Made by a program: the position numbers and the translations under genes | Notes under the pieces: model-generated | Told to the model about the DNA's origin: nothing | Databases searched by the model: none | What the model saw: the letters and a program-made list of their open reading frames with translations, nothing else | Origin: Clostridia bacterium | GTDB taxonomy: Bacteria > Bacillota > Clostridia > Christensenellales > UBA1242 | Length of the DNA: 64,000 nt | Reading direction: 5' to 3' | NCBI GenBank assembly: GCA_023228225.1 | Contig: JALOBO010000006.1 | Coordinates: 1 to 64,000 of the forward strand | Shown here: positions 1 through 7,581 of the stretch, one piece after another | Position numbering within the stretch: the first letter of the stretch is position 1 | Layout: each line of letters starts with the position of its first letter

Positions 1-22
1 CTATAAGTGAGTGGTTTAATAC

Positions 23-34
23 TGGTGCCGAGGG
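23..34 (-). repeat. Displaced copy of tRNA-Leu 3' end (12 bp)
   Basis: TGGTGCCGAGGG here is identical to the CCA-end of the tRNA-Leu gene at 219-230, in the same orientation, but the sequence to its right is not tRNA. A 12-bp direct repeat of a tRNA 3' end is what an integrase attachment footprint looks like, so this could be a remnant att site. Between the copies lie a perfect AT-rich palindrome (about 50-72) and a hairpin GGGTTTTGC/GCAAAACCC (about 82-102). No gene is visible in 1-175. Confidence 0.4.
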
Positions 35-167
35 GTTGGAGCGTAAAGAAAACAGTTTAGTAAACTGTTTTTAGCGAACAACGGGTTTTGCAGGGCAAAA
101 CCCCGATGAATAAATTGCAATAAGTTAGTTAAATAGAAAGGTAATAATAAATTGCAATTTATGAATG

Positions 168-234
168 CCGGCCAAGGCACCAAATAAAAAAAACACCAAA
201 TAAGGTGTTTTTTTTATTTGGTGCCGAGGGCCGG
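168..234. repeat. Long inverted repeat overlapping tRNA-Leu 3' end
   Basis: Positions 176-197 and 204-225 are a perfect 22-bp inverted repeat with a 6-nt loop. After a 2/3-nt internal loop it continues for 6 more base pairs (168-173 with 229-234). The right arm contains the CCA end, the acceptor 3' strand and part of the T-stem of tRNA-Leu, so the left arm is an inverted copy of the tRNA tail plus its terminator. It probably arose by inverted duplication. Confidence 0.85.
187..217 (-). terminator. Terminator of the tRNA cluster
   Basis: The inner part of the inverted repeat (AACACC, 6-nt loop, GGTGTT, flanked by A and T tracts) makes a canonical intrinsic terminator. It directly follows the CCA end of tRNA-Leu on the minus strand and is symmetrical enough to work in both directions. 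Confidence 0.75.
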
Positions 235-304
235 ACTCGAACCGGCATGGAGTTGCCCCCGAGGGATTTTAAGTCCCTTGCGTCTACCATTTCGCCACTT
301 CGGC
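219..304 (-). tRNA. tRNA-Leu (UAA)
   Basis: The reverse complement folds as a class II tRNA. It has an acceptor starting GCCGAAG, a D-arm, anticodon stem AGGGA/TCCCT with loop CTTAAAA (anticodon UAA), a long variable arm, T-arm GCCGG-TTCGAGT-CCGGC, discriminator A and an encoded CCA. The acceptor has an A6-C67 mismatch (GCCGAAG against CCTCGGC), which is unusual. It is the last gene of a three-tRNA cluster. Confidence 0.9.
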
Positions 305-322
305 ATATTATCTTAAAAAAAT

Positions 323-396
323 TGGAGGTACCACCCAGATTTGAACTGGGGATCAGAGTTTTGCAGACTCTTGCCTTACCGCTTGGCTATGGTACC
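323..396 (-). tRNA. tRNA-Cys (GCA)
   Basis: The reverse complement starts GGTACCATAGCCAAGCGG, has anticodon loop CTGCAAA (anticodon GCA), a T-arm with TTCAAAT, the cysteine-type discriminator U and an encoded CCA. The acceptor pairs fully. It lies between tRNA-Gly and tRNA-Leu with short spacers, so it is probably part of one transcript. Confidence 0.95.
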
Positions 397-399
397 GTT

Positions 400-475
400 T
401 GGAGCGGAAGACGAGATTCGAACCCGCGACAACTGCCTTGGCAAGGCAGTGCTCTACCAACTGAGCTACTCCCGC
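400..475 (-). tRNA. tRNA-Gly (GCC)
   Basis: The reverse complement starts GCGGGAGTAGCTCAGTTGG, has anticodon stem-loop CTGCC-TTGCCAA-GGCAG (anticodon GCC), T-loop TTCGAAT, acceptor pairing GCGGGAG/CTTCCGC with one G-U, discriminator U and an encoded CCA. It is the first gene of the tRNA cluster. Confidence 0.95.
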
Positions 476-886
476 ATATTTTTGCTTGCAATTTGACGCA
501 TTACTGCGTTTCTGCTTTGCGTTCAGACCAGTCATTTATTATTTATAAACTCCTGTCCTGCACGCTTCGCGAGCCTTGTACTGCATTCAAATTACAGCAA
601 AAATACTGTTAATTTGAATTGGCAATTTTAGAAAGCAATTTTTCTGCTGTCATATTGTCCTATTTAAAATAAATTAATTGCATTTTTATAACTTTGCTAG
701 CTTTATTCCTTCTAAATAAGATTTGTTGCTCCATATTAATTTTTTACTGTGCTGTGTCATATGTATTGCATTAAATATTATATGTAATACTAAATTTAAA
801 TGCAAACCGTGAACGCTATTAATATATCAAATTTACTGAAAAAAAGCAAGGGTTTTTGTAAATTTAAATAAATATTTATGTCAATA
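476..886. other. Intergenic gap upstream of the tRNA cluster
   Basis: No coding sequence with a ribosome binding site was seen. A hairpin AACGCAGTAATGCGT-like element lies about 30 bp upstream of tRNA-Gly (around 497-512). A candidate minus-strand promoter lies at 821-849. Nothing else is recognised. Confidence 0.5.
821..849 (-). promoter_or_regulatory. Candidate sigma-A promoter, minus strand
   Basis: On the minus strand TTGCTT (849-844) and TATATT (826-821) are separated by 17 nt. Transcription would run toward the tRNA cluster, with a leader of about 340 nt. The match is good, but the distance to the first tRNA makes the assignment uncertain. Confidence 0.4.
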
Positions 887-927
887 AAAAAATGCAGCGA
901 TGTTATAAAATTTCGCTTGCATTTTTT
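887..927 (-). terminator. Terminator after the small Asn-rich gene
   Basis: AAAAAATGCAGCGA and TCGCTTGCATTTTTT form a hairpin with one bulge and a T tract on either strand. It lies about 23 bp after the stop codon of the small minus-strand gene at 950-1105, which supports that gene being real. Confidence 0.7.
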
Positions 928-949
928 AAATTACATTAATTGTAATATT

Positions 950-1105
950 TTAACGACAGTTTGATGTGTTTTTATTGCTGGTGTTTTTGTTGGTTGAATT
1001 ATAATCGTTGTTGGTGCTATTTGCATTATTTGTTTTATTGGTGCTTTCGTTTTTTGCGGTTTCGGCCTGTTTGTTTTGATAATTGTTTGTTTTGTTGTGT
1101 GACAT
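950..1105 (-). CDS. Small Asn/Thr/Lys-rich protein, 51 aa
   Basis: This reading frame has a strong ribosome binding site (TGGAGGT, 9 nt before ATG) and is followed by an intrinsic terminator. The protein begins MSHNKTNNYQNKQAETAKNE and stays low-complexity, about one third Asn, ending NTSNCR with a single cysteine. No membrane segment or known domain is seen. Small Asn/Gln-rich proteins of this kind include gamma-type small acid-soluble spore proteins and some coat proteins. Given the sporulation gene ytxC divergently next to it, a spore role is a reasonable guess, but no family signature was recognised. Confidence 0.65.
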   Translation of the reverse strand: MSHNKTNNYQNKQAETAKNESTNKTNNANSTNNDYNSTNKNTSNKNTSNCR

Positions 1106-1295
1106 TAAAATTTTACCTCCATTATCAAGGTTTCACCTTGTTATGTATTTAGTATTACCAGAATTTTATATATGATACAAAAAAATCAAAATTTTCATCT
1201 ATTTATATTAAAACTTTATTAGATTTTACAAAAAAATAAATAATTTTATATGAGTAATAATATTTTAATTACATACAATATTTGCGAGGTGAATT

Positions 1296-2063
1296 ATGTG
1301 GGAATTGACTATTGAGGCAGAATCGGGCGATACAGAATGCTTAGAATTTTTACAACACAAACTGACAGCACATTTTAAAGATATTAACGGAGTGTTTGCT
1401 CATTACGCAGAAGCCGATAAATATTACATATTACTTGCGTGCAAACGAGAATATAAAGTAAGTACGAAAAAATTAGTAGATAGTACGATTGCTGATTTTT
1501 TAATAAATTTTTATAAACGTACCTATTTTATAAAAAATCTAACTTTACCAATACCAAATGAAATCGATATGCAGGCTTTTATTAAAGCATTAACAACATT
1601 TGACAGCACCGCCGATAAAGACTTTATATTGTCCAAATTAAAGTACAAAAACAAATTAATTATTAAGTCATTTTACGAATTTAGGCTTTACGAGTTAAAA
1701 ACTAGGTGGGACGAACTTTGCGGACTTGCTAACAGCAATTCTTATTACTTATTAAACAAAGACACATTTAATGAATTATTACGCTTTTTAATTAGTAATT
1801 TAGAAAGTAAGTATGGGGAAGTGCATATTTTGTACGATGAGCAGGGATATACAATATGCGATTACTATTTAAAACAATTAAAAAATGATTTTGCAGAGCC
1901 AACAAGCGGACAAAATGATATACTATTACTGACTGCCTTAATTGAAATTGCACCGCAAAAAATAGTACTGCACTGTGATGTTAATCAAAATATTCAAATT
2001 TTAAAGGAAATTTATAACATATTTGAAGGTAGAGTGCAACTTGCAGAAAATAGAATTTTTTAA
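1296..2063 (+). CDS. ytxC: Sporulation protein YtxC family
   Basis: A soluble 255-residue protein that starts MWELTIEAESGDTECLEFLQ with RBS GAGGTG. Its size, its C-terminal stretch on sporulation-linked lines (ALIEIAPQKIVLHCDVNQN) and its place just upstream of thrS fit the YtxC family. Members of this family are found in spore formers next to thrS; their molecular role is unknown. No catalytic motif is visible. It is separated from thrS by a promoter and T-box leader, so thrS is controlled independently. The assignment rests mainly on context and overall resemblance. Confidence 0.65.
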   Translation: MWELTIEAESGDTECLEFLQHKLTAHFKDINGVFAHYAEADKYYILLACKREYKVSTKKLVDSTIADFLINFYKRTYFIKNLTLPIPNEIDMQAFIKALTTFDSTADKDFILSKLKYKNKLIIKSFYEFRLYELKTRWDELCGLANSNSYYLLNKDTFNELLRFLISNLESKYGEVHILYDEQGYTICDYYLKQLKNDFAEPTSGQNDILLLTALIEIAPQKIVLHCDVNQNIQILKEIYNIFEGRVQLAENRIF

Positions 2064-2087
2064 ATTTTTAAATTTGTGCAAAAGATA

Positions 2088-2116
2088 TTGACAATTAATT
2101 TATTTAAGGCTAATAT
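2088..2116 (+). promoter_or_regulatory. thrS promoter
   Basis: TTGACA (2088-2093), a 17-nt spacer and TAATAT (2111-2116) form a near-consensus sigma-A promoter. The predicted start near 2123 places the whole T-box leader in the transcript. Confidence 0.85.
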
Positions 2117-2119
2117 ATA

Positions 2120-2340
2120 TTAATAAATCTTTATGTGAAAGCAAAAGACAAGTAAATATATTTTGATTGTTTAAGAGAGCGTTATCTGGTGTAATTAACG
2201 CACATAAAAATATATTGAAACCACTTTACGCTATAAAGATAAGTTTAATGTAAAGTGGCAAAAATATTTGCAATTAAGGTGGAACCGCGGAGAAATCCGT
2301 CCTTAAAACTGATGATAGTTTTAGGGTTTTTTATTTTAAA
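2120..2340 (+). ncRNA. T-box leader (threonyl-tRNA sensing)
   Basis: The leader contains the conserved T-box AAGGTGGAACCGCGG at 2276-2290, an AGAGAG-containing stem I region (about 2174-2202), and a long hairpin CCACTTTAC/GTAAAGTGG (2221-2258). It ends with a terminator stem CCTTAAAACT/AGTTTTAGGG plus T tract (2301-2335). A candidate specifier ACC (Thr) is at 2220-2222 after GAA. Uncharged tRNA-Thr binding would favour the antiterminator and allow thrS transcription. Confidence 0.92.
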
Positions 2341-2379
2341 AACCTCAATTCGTGAGATGTTTTAAAGGAGAAGAATGAA

Positions 2380-4119
2380 ATGAGTATTAAAAAAGAAATA
2401 AATTTAAAATTAGAAATTAGCAGGCACTCAATGGCACACGTGCTTGCAAAAGCGATTATGAGTTTGTATCCTGATACAAAACTTACAATTGGACCGGCGG
2501 TAGATGATGGTTTTTACTACGATTTAGATTTAAACCATGTAATTGTACCCGAAGATTTTGTTGCAATAGAAAAAACAATGTCTGCTATAATAAATAAGAG
2601 CGAAGCATTTAAAAGAAATGAATTGTCAAGAAATGATGCTTTAAAATTATTTGAAGATAATCCGTACAAGATGGAACTAATTAGCGATTTACCTGAAAAT
2701 GAAGTCATATCGGTTTACTATCTTGGCGATGATTTTGTAGACCTTTGTCGCGGTCCTCACGTAGAAAATACTTCAAAACTTCAAAATATGGGGTTTAAAG
2801 TTAATAGAATTAGTGGTGCGTATTGGCGAGGTAGCGAAAAAAATAAAATGCTTCAACGTATTTATGTATATGCTTTTGCAAGTAAAAAAGAATTAAGTGA
2901 TTATGTACTTATGCTTGAAGAAGCAAAAAAACGTGATCACCGCAAACTTGGTAAAGAATTAGGATTGTTTTTCATATCAGATTATGGGCCGGGTATGCCG
3001 ACATATATGCCAAATGGTATGATTATTAAAAATGAACTTGTTAAATACTGGCGTGAAATGCATAAGTTGGCAGGCTATGAAGAAATTGAAACTCCGATTG
3101 CGTTAAATAAAGAATTATGGCTTACTTCTGGCCATTGGGATCACTACAAAAATAATATGTATATGTTTAATGTTGAAGGCGAAGAGTTTGCAATAAAGCC
3201 TATGAACTGTCCGGGTGGAATGCTTTATTATAAAGAAAGTATTCATTCTTATAAGGATTTACCGTTAAGGGTAGGCGAATTGGGTAAAGTGCATAGACAC
3301 GAAGCGAGTGGCACGCTACACGGTTTATTTCGCGTAAGAGCGTTTACGCAAGATGATGCACACATTTTTATGTTGCCAGCGCAAGTAGAACAAGAAGTAA
3401 AAGGCGTTCTTGACTTAGTTGACAAAATGTATGACACATTTGGGCTTTCGTATCATCTTGAACTTTCTACTATGCCGGAAAATCATATTGGCGATATAAA
3501 AGATTGGGAATTTGCTGAAAATGAACTTAAAAATGCATTAATTAATATTGGTAAAGAGTTTGTTATAAATGAGGGCGATGGCGCTTTTTATGGACCTAAA
3601 ATTGATATTCACATTAAAGATGCAATCGGTAGAACTTGGCAATGCGGGACTATTCAATTAGATATGCAAATGCCAAAACGCTTTGGACTTGAATATATAG
3701 ATGTAGATGGTTCCAAAAAAGAACCATTAATGATTCACCGCGTAATTTATGGTTCTATTGATCGCTTTATTGGCATTATTATAGAAAATTATGCGGGTGC
3801 ATTCCCTGTATGGCTTTCTCCGGTGCAAGCAAAAGTGCTTAGCATTACCGAACGCAATGCTACTTATGCAAATGAAATAAAAGCAAAACTTGATGAACAG
3901 GGCATTCGCGCATTAAGTGATAATCGCAGTGAAAAACTTGGTTATAAAGTACGCGAAGCGCAAATAAAAAAAGTACCTTATATGATTGTTGTGGGTGATA
4001 AAGAACAAGATGAACATACTATTAGTTTAAGAACTCGCGGGCAAGAAGGTCTTATAAACATGTCACTTGATGAGTTTATAACAAAAATAAAAGAGCAAAT
4101 ACAATCTAGAAAAGACTAA
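2380..4119 (+). CDS. thrS: Threonine--tRNA ligase
   Basis: Charges tRNA-Thr with threonine in the cytoplasm. The 579-residue protein starts directly in the editing domain (HSMAHVLA near residue 17, later CRGPH). It then has the class II catalytic core: zinc ligand Cys in MNCPGGM, motif 2 around GKVHRHEASG, motif 3 GSIDRFIGI near residue 463. A C-terminal anticodon-binding domain follows. The N-terminal TGS domain of typical ~640-residue enzymes is absent. RBS AAGGAG precedes the ATG. Expression is controlled by the T-box leader. A palindromic stem-loop follows the stop. Confidence 0.97.
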   Translation: MSIKKEINLKLEISRHSMAHVLAKAIMSLYPDTKLTIGPAVDDGFYYDLDLNHVIVPEDFVAIEKTMSAIINKSEAFKRNELSRNDALKLFEDNPYKMELISDLPENEVISVYYLGDDFVDLCRGPHVENTSKLQNMGFKVNRISGAYWRGSEKNKMLQRIYVYAFASKKELSDYVLMLEEAKKRDHRKLGKELGLFFISDYGPGMPTYMPNGMIIKNELVKYWREMHKLAGYEEIETPIALNKELWLTSGHWDHYKNNMYMFNVEGEEFAIKPMNCPGGMLYYKESIHSYKDLPLRVGELGKVHRHEASGTLHGLFRVRAFTQDDAHIFMLPAQVEQEVKGVLDLVDKMYDTFGLSYHLELSTMPENHIGDIKDWEFAENELKNALINIGKEFVINEGDGAFYGPKIDIHIKDAIGRTWQCGTIQLDMQMPKRFGLEYIDVDGSKKEPLMIHRVIYGSIDRFIGIIIENYAGAFPVWLSPVQAKVLSITERNATYANEIKAKLDEQGIRALSDNRSEKLGYKVREAQIKKVPYMIVVGDKEQDEHTISLRTRGQEGLINMSLDEFITKIKEQIQSRKD

Positions 4120-4126
4120 ATTTTAA

Positions 4127-4153
4127 TATCCCTTGCCAATTTGGCAAGGGATA
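4127..4153 (+). terminator. 3' stem-loop after thrS
   Basis: TATCCCTTGCCAA and TTGGCAAGGGATA are a perfect 13-bp inverted repeat around one base. There is no T tract, so it may be an mRNA 3'-end stabiliser or a weak terminator rather than a classic intrinsic one. Confidence 0.6.
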
Positions 4154-4228
4154 GTTGTAGGAGTGAACGACTCTCAATTTTACATTTTATATTTCACATT
4201 CTACATTCAATAAATTTTATTAAATCTA

Positions 4229-4257
4229 TTGACATAATATTATTTATGTGATATTAT
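4229..4257 (+). promoter_or_regulatory. infC operon promoter
   Basis: TTGACA (4229-4234), a 17-nt spacer and TATTAT (4252-4257) form a strong sigma-A promoter ahead of the L20-type leader. Confidence 0.85.
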
Positions 4258-4263
4258 CCTTAA

Positions 4264-4420
4264 TGTAAAGAAGAAGTATCCGCTTCTCACCTGTCGTAAA
4301 ATATTATGATATGGTAATTGTTATGAATACAGCGATTAATTTAAAAAATGTAAATTGGTAACTTTTTTAAATTATGCTATGATTTATATGTGCGGGTGCT
4401 TTAAGCCCGCATTTTTTAAT
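4264..4420 (+). ncRNA. L20-type autoregulatory leader of infC-rpmI-rplT
   Basis: The segment after the promoter carries GTATCCGCTTCTCACCTG (about 4277-4294), the string usually found in Firmicute infC leaders. It ends in an intrinsic terminator (GCGGG/CCCGC with T6, 4391-4417) about 40 bp before infC. In Bacillus subtilis L20 binds this leader and promotes premature termination; the same is inferred here. Confidence 0.8.
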
Positions 4421-4460
4421 TTTTATATCGGGCATCAAAAATTCAAGGAGGATTAAAAGT

Positions 4461-4970
4461 ATTTTTAAGGAATTATTGATTAACAACCAAATTCGCGAAC
4501 GAGAAGTAAGAGTAATTGATGAAAACGGTACTCAACTCGGCATTATCAGCCTTGTTGAAGCCAATAAAATTGCCGACCAAAAAAACCTTGACCTTGTAAA
4601 CATTTCTCCAAATGTCGTTCCACCTGTATGCAAAATAATGGATTACAGTAAATATCGCTTTGAACAAATTAAAAAAGAAAAAGAGGCACGCAAAAACCAA
4701 AAAACTGTTGCTTTAAAAGAAATGCAACTCTCTATGGTAATTAGTGAGCATGATATGTGTTATAAAGCAAAAAATGTAATTAGATTTTTGACTGATGGAG
4801 ACAAGGTAAAAGTTGTTCTGAGAATGAGGGGGCGCCAGCAAGCCTACGCTGACCAAGGTATTGAAAAAATTAATAAGTTTTTCTCTATGATAGCCGATCA
4901 TGGCATAGCCGAAAAACCAGCAGTAGTAGTAGGTCAATACATTATTATGATTGTAGTACCCAAAAAATAA
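4461..4970 (+). CDS. infC: Translation initiation factor IF-3, AUU start
   Basis: Binds the 30S subunit and monitors start-codon selection. The best start is an AUU codon at 4461: AAGGAGG (4445-4451) lies 9 nt upstream, and the resulting N-terminus [18 protein letters not shown] fits IF-3 proteins well. The next in-frame options (TTG at 4476) lack a comparable ribosome binding site. An AUU start is known from E. coli infC, where IF-3 represses its own translation. The rest is a normal IF-3: N-domain, lysine-rich linker near residues 75-90, C-domain ending IIMIVVPKK. First gene of infC-rpmI-rplT. Confidence 0.93.
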   Translation: MFKELLINNQIREREVRVIDENGTQLGIISLVEANKIADQKNLDLVNISPNVVPPVCKIMDYSKYRFEQIKKEKEARKNQKTVALKEMQLSMVISEHDMCYKAKNVIRFLTDGDKVKVVLRMRGRQQAYADQGIEKINKFFSMIADHGIAEKPAVVVGQYIIMIVVPKK

Positions 4971-4983
4971 AAGGAGAACAAAA

Positions 4984-5178
4984 ATGCCTAAGCAAAAAAC
5001 AAACAAAAGCGCAGCAAAGCGTTTTAAAGTTAGAGGTTCTGGCTCTATTAAACGTGCACAACAAAACAGAAGACATATTTTAACAAAAAAAGCTACTAAA
5101 CGTAAGCGCCAATTAAGGCGTCCGGCAACAGTTAGCAAGTCACAAGATAAAATAATTAGACAAATGATTCAAGGTTAG
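4984..5178 (+). CDS. rpmI: 50S ribosomal protein L35
   Basis: A 64-residue, very basic protein starting [20 protein letters not shown], the standard L35 signature. RBS AAGGAG precedes the ATG and it is 13 bp after infC. Part of the infC-rpmI-rplT operon controlled by the upstream L20-type leader. Its length is normal for the family. Confidence 0.97.
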   Translation: MPKQKTNKSAAKRFKVRGSGSIKRAQQNRRHILTKKATKRKRQLRRPATVSKSQDKIIRQMIQG

Positions 5179-5190
5179 GAGATGTGAAAT

Positions 5191-5547
5191 ATGAGAATTA
5201 AAAGAGGAGTAAACTCCAATAAAAAACGCAAAAAGATTTTAAAAGCAGCAAAAGGTTATTGGGGCAGTAGAAGCAAACTATACCGTGTTGCCAAAGGTAC
5301 CCTGATTCATGCAGGTGGTCAAGCATATGTTGGTAGAAAAAACAAAAAACGCGATTATAGAAGACTTTGGATTGTTAGAATTAATGCGGCAGCAAGGTTG
5401 AATGGTTTATCATATAGTAAATTTATGTGTGGTCTTAAATCGGCTAATATAGAACTTAACCGCAAGGTACTCGCTGAATTAGCAGTTAATGATACAGTAG
5501 CATTTAACAATCTTGCCGATATAGCAAAAAAGAATATTGCAAAATAA
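5191..5547 (+). CDS. rplT: 50S ribosomal protein L20
   Basis: A 118-residue basic ribosomal protein starting [20 protein letters not shown], with the usual [16 protein letters not shown] and [14 protein letters not shown] segments. It is an early 50S assembly protein and, in Firmicutes, the repressor that binds the operon's leader. RBS AGGAGAT. A terminator follows the stop within 10 bp. Confidence 0.97.
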   Translation: MRIKRGVNSNKKRKKILKAAKGYWGSRSKLYRVAKGTLIHAGGQAYVGRKNKKRDYRRLWIVRINAAARLNGLSYSKFMCGLKSANIELNRKVLAELAVNDTVAFNNLADIAKKNIAK

Positions 5548-5554
5548 AACAAAT

Positions 5555-5578
5555 TGCCTGCTTATACAGGCATTTTTT
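5555..5578 (+). terminator. Terminator of infC-rpmI-rplT
   Basis: TGCCTG, a 6-nt loop, CAGGCA and T6. It lies 7 bp after the rplT stop. Because it falls inside the longest possible frame of the next gene, it argues that the next gene starts later (GTG 5593). Confidence 0.85.
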
Positions 5579-5592
5579 GTGTAGAGGCAAAT

Positions 5593-6363
5593 GTGAATAA
5601 TATAATAACATCAGTAAGTAATCCTATTATTATAGATGCTAAAAAATTATTAGATAAAAAGTACCGCAAGTTATATAATGCGGTGCTTCTTGAAGGTGCA
5701 AAATTTATTTTTGATGCCTTTGATTCCAAATTACCTATATTAAAAGTATTCGTATTAAGTAACAAATTTGCAGATTATAAAGATTTTATAGAAAAAGCGA
5801 ATTGTCCATACTATTTAATAGATGAACATTTAGTAAAATATTTATCAGAATCCGAGTCTCCACAAGGTTTATTTGCGGAATTTGATATTACAAAAAAAAT
5901 GAGCAGACTCAAACCTCCTGATAGTAATTTTTTAGTGCTGGACTGTTTACAAGACCCGGGTAATCTCGGAACAATTGTTCGAACAGCAACAGCATGTGAT
6001 TTTAACACAATTTACCTTATAAACTCTGTTGACTTTTTAAGTTCAAAAGTCATAAGAAGTTCGGCTGGTACAATATTTAAAATTAATGTTTATAACATAA
6101 GTTACGAAGAACTTTTAACGCTGGTTAAACAGCACAAACTAACACTAGTTAGCGCTGATATGAAAGGCGAAAACATATATAGTTTTAGTAAAGAACTGGG
6201 AAGATTTGGCATAGTAATAGGTAATGAAGGTAACGGAATTTCTCAAACGCTAAAACAAGCATGCAAATACAATGTAAGTTTACCTATGAAAAACAATGTA
6301 GAATCGTTAAATGCTGGAGTTTCCGCTTCTGTGCTTATGTACTTAATGCAGGAGGTAAAATAA
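5593..6363 (+). CDS. 23S rRNA/tRNA 2'-O-methyltransferase, TrmH/SpoU family
   Basis: An RNA ribose methyltransferase (256 aa) using S-adenosylmethionine through a C-terminal trefoil-knot SPOUT domain. Motif 1 is LQDPGNLGTIVRTATA, motif 2 IVIGNEGNGIS and motif 3 SLPMKNNVESLNAGVSASV. An N-terminal RNA-substrate domain precedes it. GTG at 5593 is chosen because GAGG lies 5 nt upstream, the N-terminus MNNIITSVSNPIIIDAKKL is the family's usual one, and earlier starts overlap the rplT terminator. Genes of this type commonly follow rplT. The target nucleotide cannot be told from sequence. Confidence 0.9.
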   Translation: MNNIITSVSNPIIIDAKKLLDKKYRKLYNAVLLEGAKFIFDAFDSKLPILKVFVLSNKFADYKDFIEKANCPYYLIDEHLVKYLSESESPQGLFAEFDITKKMSRLKPPDSNFLVLDCLQDPGNLGTIVRTATACDFNTIYLINSVDFLSSKVIRSSAGTIFKINVYNISYEELLTLVKQHKLTLVSADMKGENIYSFSKELGRFGIVIGNEGNGISQTLKQACKYNVSLPMKNNVESLNAGVSASVLMYLMQEVK

Positions 6364-6364
6364 T

Positions 6365-7108
6365 ATGTCAGGACATAGTAAGTGGGCAAATATTAAACGA
6401 ACAAAAGGTAAAAACGATGCCGCAAAAGGTAAAATTTTTACAAAATTAGTAAAAGATATAGCAATCGCAGTAAAAATAGGCGGGGCAGACCCCGATTTAA
6501 ACAGTAAATTAAGAGATGCTATTTTTACAGCAAAAGTAAACAATTTGCCAAACGACAACATTAATAGAACAATCAAAAAAGCAATGGGTGAATCTGATTC
6601 ATCTAATTATGAAGAAGTTGTTTACGAAGGTTATGGACCAGGCGGTTCGGCAGTGATTATTTACACATTAACTGATAATAAAAACAGAACAGCCGGAGAA
6701 ATTAGACATACTTTTGATAAATACGGTGGTGCATTGGGAATGGCAAACTGTGTATCTTACTTATTTAAACGCAAAGGCATTATTGTAATAGAAGATATTC
6801 CAAGCGTTAAAGAAGACGACTTAATGATGGATGCACTTGAAGCGGGTGCAGAAGATGTTGAAAATGATGAAGGTGTATATGAAATTATTACTGACCCAGC
6901 CGATATTAGTACTGTTAAACAGTATTTAGAGAACAAAAATTACATTTTGGTGTCTAGTGAGATTGAAATGGTTCCAGCAGTTTATATGCCATTAGATGAA
7001 GCGAAAATGGAAAGTTTTAAGAAATTACTTAATACATTTGAAGAATCTGATGATGTACAAGAAGTATACCATAATGTAGAACTTACAGAAGAAGAAGATT
7101 ACGAGTAA
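6365..7108 (+). CDS. yebC: YebC/PmpR family protein
   Basis: A 247-residue YebC family protein, starting MSGHSKWANIKRTKGKNDAA with three-domain architecture and acidic C-terminus. The family has been described both as transcriptional regulators and as factors helping ribosomes through difficult peptides. RBS AGGAGG is 9 nt upstream. It starts 1 bp after the methyltransferase stop, so the two are co-transcribed. A truncated copy of the structured repeat family begins right after the stop. Confidence 0.95.
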   Translation: MSGHSKWANIKRTKGKNDAAKGKIFTKLVKDIAIAVKIGGADPDLNSKLRDAIFTAKVNNLPNDNINRTIKKAMGESDSSNYEEVVYEGYGPGGSAVIIYTLTDNKNRTAGEIRHTFDKYGGALGMANCVSYLFKRKGIIVIEDIPSVKEDDLMMDALEAGAEDVENDEGVYEIITDPADISTVKQYLENKNYILVSSEIEMVPAVYMPLDEAKMESFKKLLNTFEESDDVQEVYHNVELTEEEDYE

Positions 7109-7190
7109 GATTATTCCGTTTGCCTAACGGTCAAGCGAAACGATGCAACGTTAAAAAGATTGTATTTAAACTACTTAGCGTGTTCTATCT
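7109..7190 (+). repeat. Structured intergenic repeat, copy A (internally deleted)
   Basis: Starts 1 bp after the yebC stop with the family's 5' hairpin (TTCCGTTTG, loop CCTAACGGT, CAAGCGAAA) and ends with the shared tail TTTAAACTACTTAGCGTGTT. It lacks the long central stem and apical domain present in copies B to E, so it looks like a deletion derivative. Confidence 0.75.
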
Positions 7191-7200
7191 AAATCTAGTT

Positions 7201-7234
7201 AAAAACAAGGTAAAAATTGTACCTTGTTTTTATT
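7201..7234 (+). terminator. Terminator downstream of yebC
   Basis: AAAAACAAGGTA and TACCTTGTTTTT form a 12-bp stem with a short loop, followed by T-rich sequence. It closes the rRNA methyltransferase-yebC transcript after repeat copy A. Confidence 0.8.
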
Positions 7235-7581
7235 TGTTTTAAAATGACAATGTAGAATGTAAAATTGTTTCATAAGATAACTAATTAGAAAACATGGTAA
7301 AATTTTTGATCTGTTTTTTGTTGTAAAAAATTTGTCGCAATATGTCAAAAGTGGGTGAGGGATAGATGAAAAACTAGTGATTTTTGCAATGTATAATGTA
7401 ATTAATGTAAACGATTTGTGAGTTTTTAGGCAAACTATGTTTAACTTTTTTAGCGGTATTGTTGCGTTTCAGCACTGCATATTTTACTATTTTAAGTAAT
7501 TATAAAATGCAAAAAATAGATTTTTATAAATTATTAATAAAATTCCAATGTATATTTATACATTTGTATAAATGTGTAGTA

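Noticed and set aside
205-612. 135-codon plus-strand frame
   Set aside because: It runs antisense through the three tRNA genes; the RNAs explain the sequence.
961-1152. 63-codon plus-strand frame rich in Cys/Trp/Phe
   Set aside because: It is antisense to the small Asn-rich gene, which has an RBS and terminator; this frame has neither.
4476-4970. infC start at TTG 4476
   Set aside because: AAGG 5 nt upstream is weak compared with AAGGAGG before ATT 4461, and the longer N-terminus fits IF-3 better.
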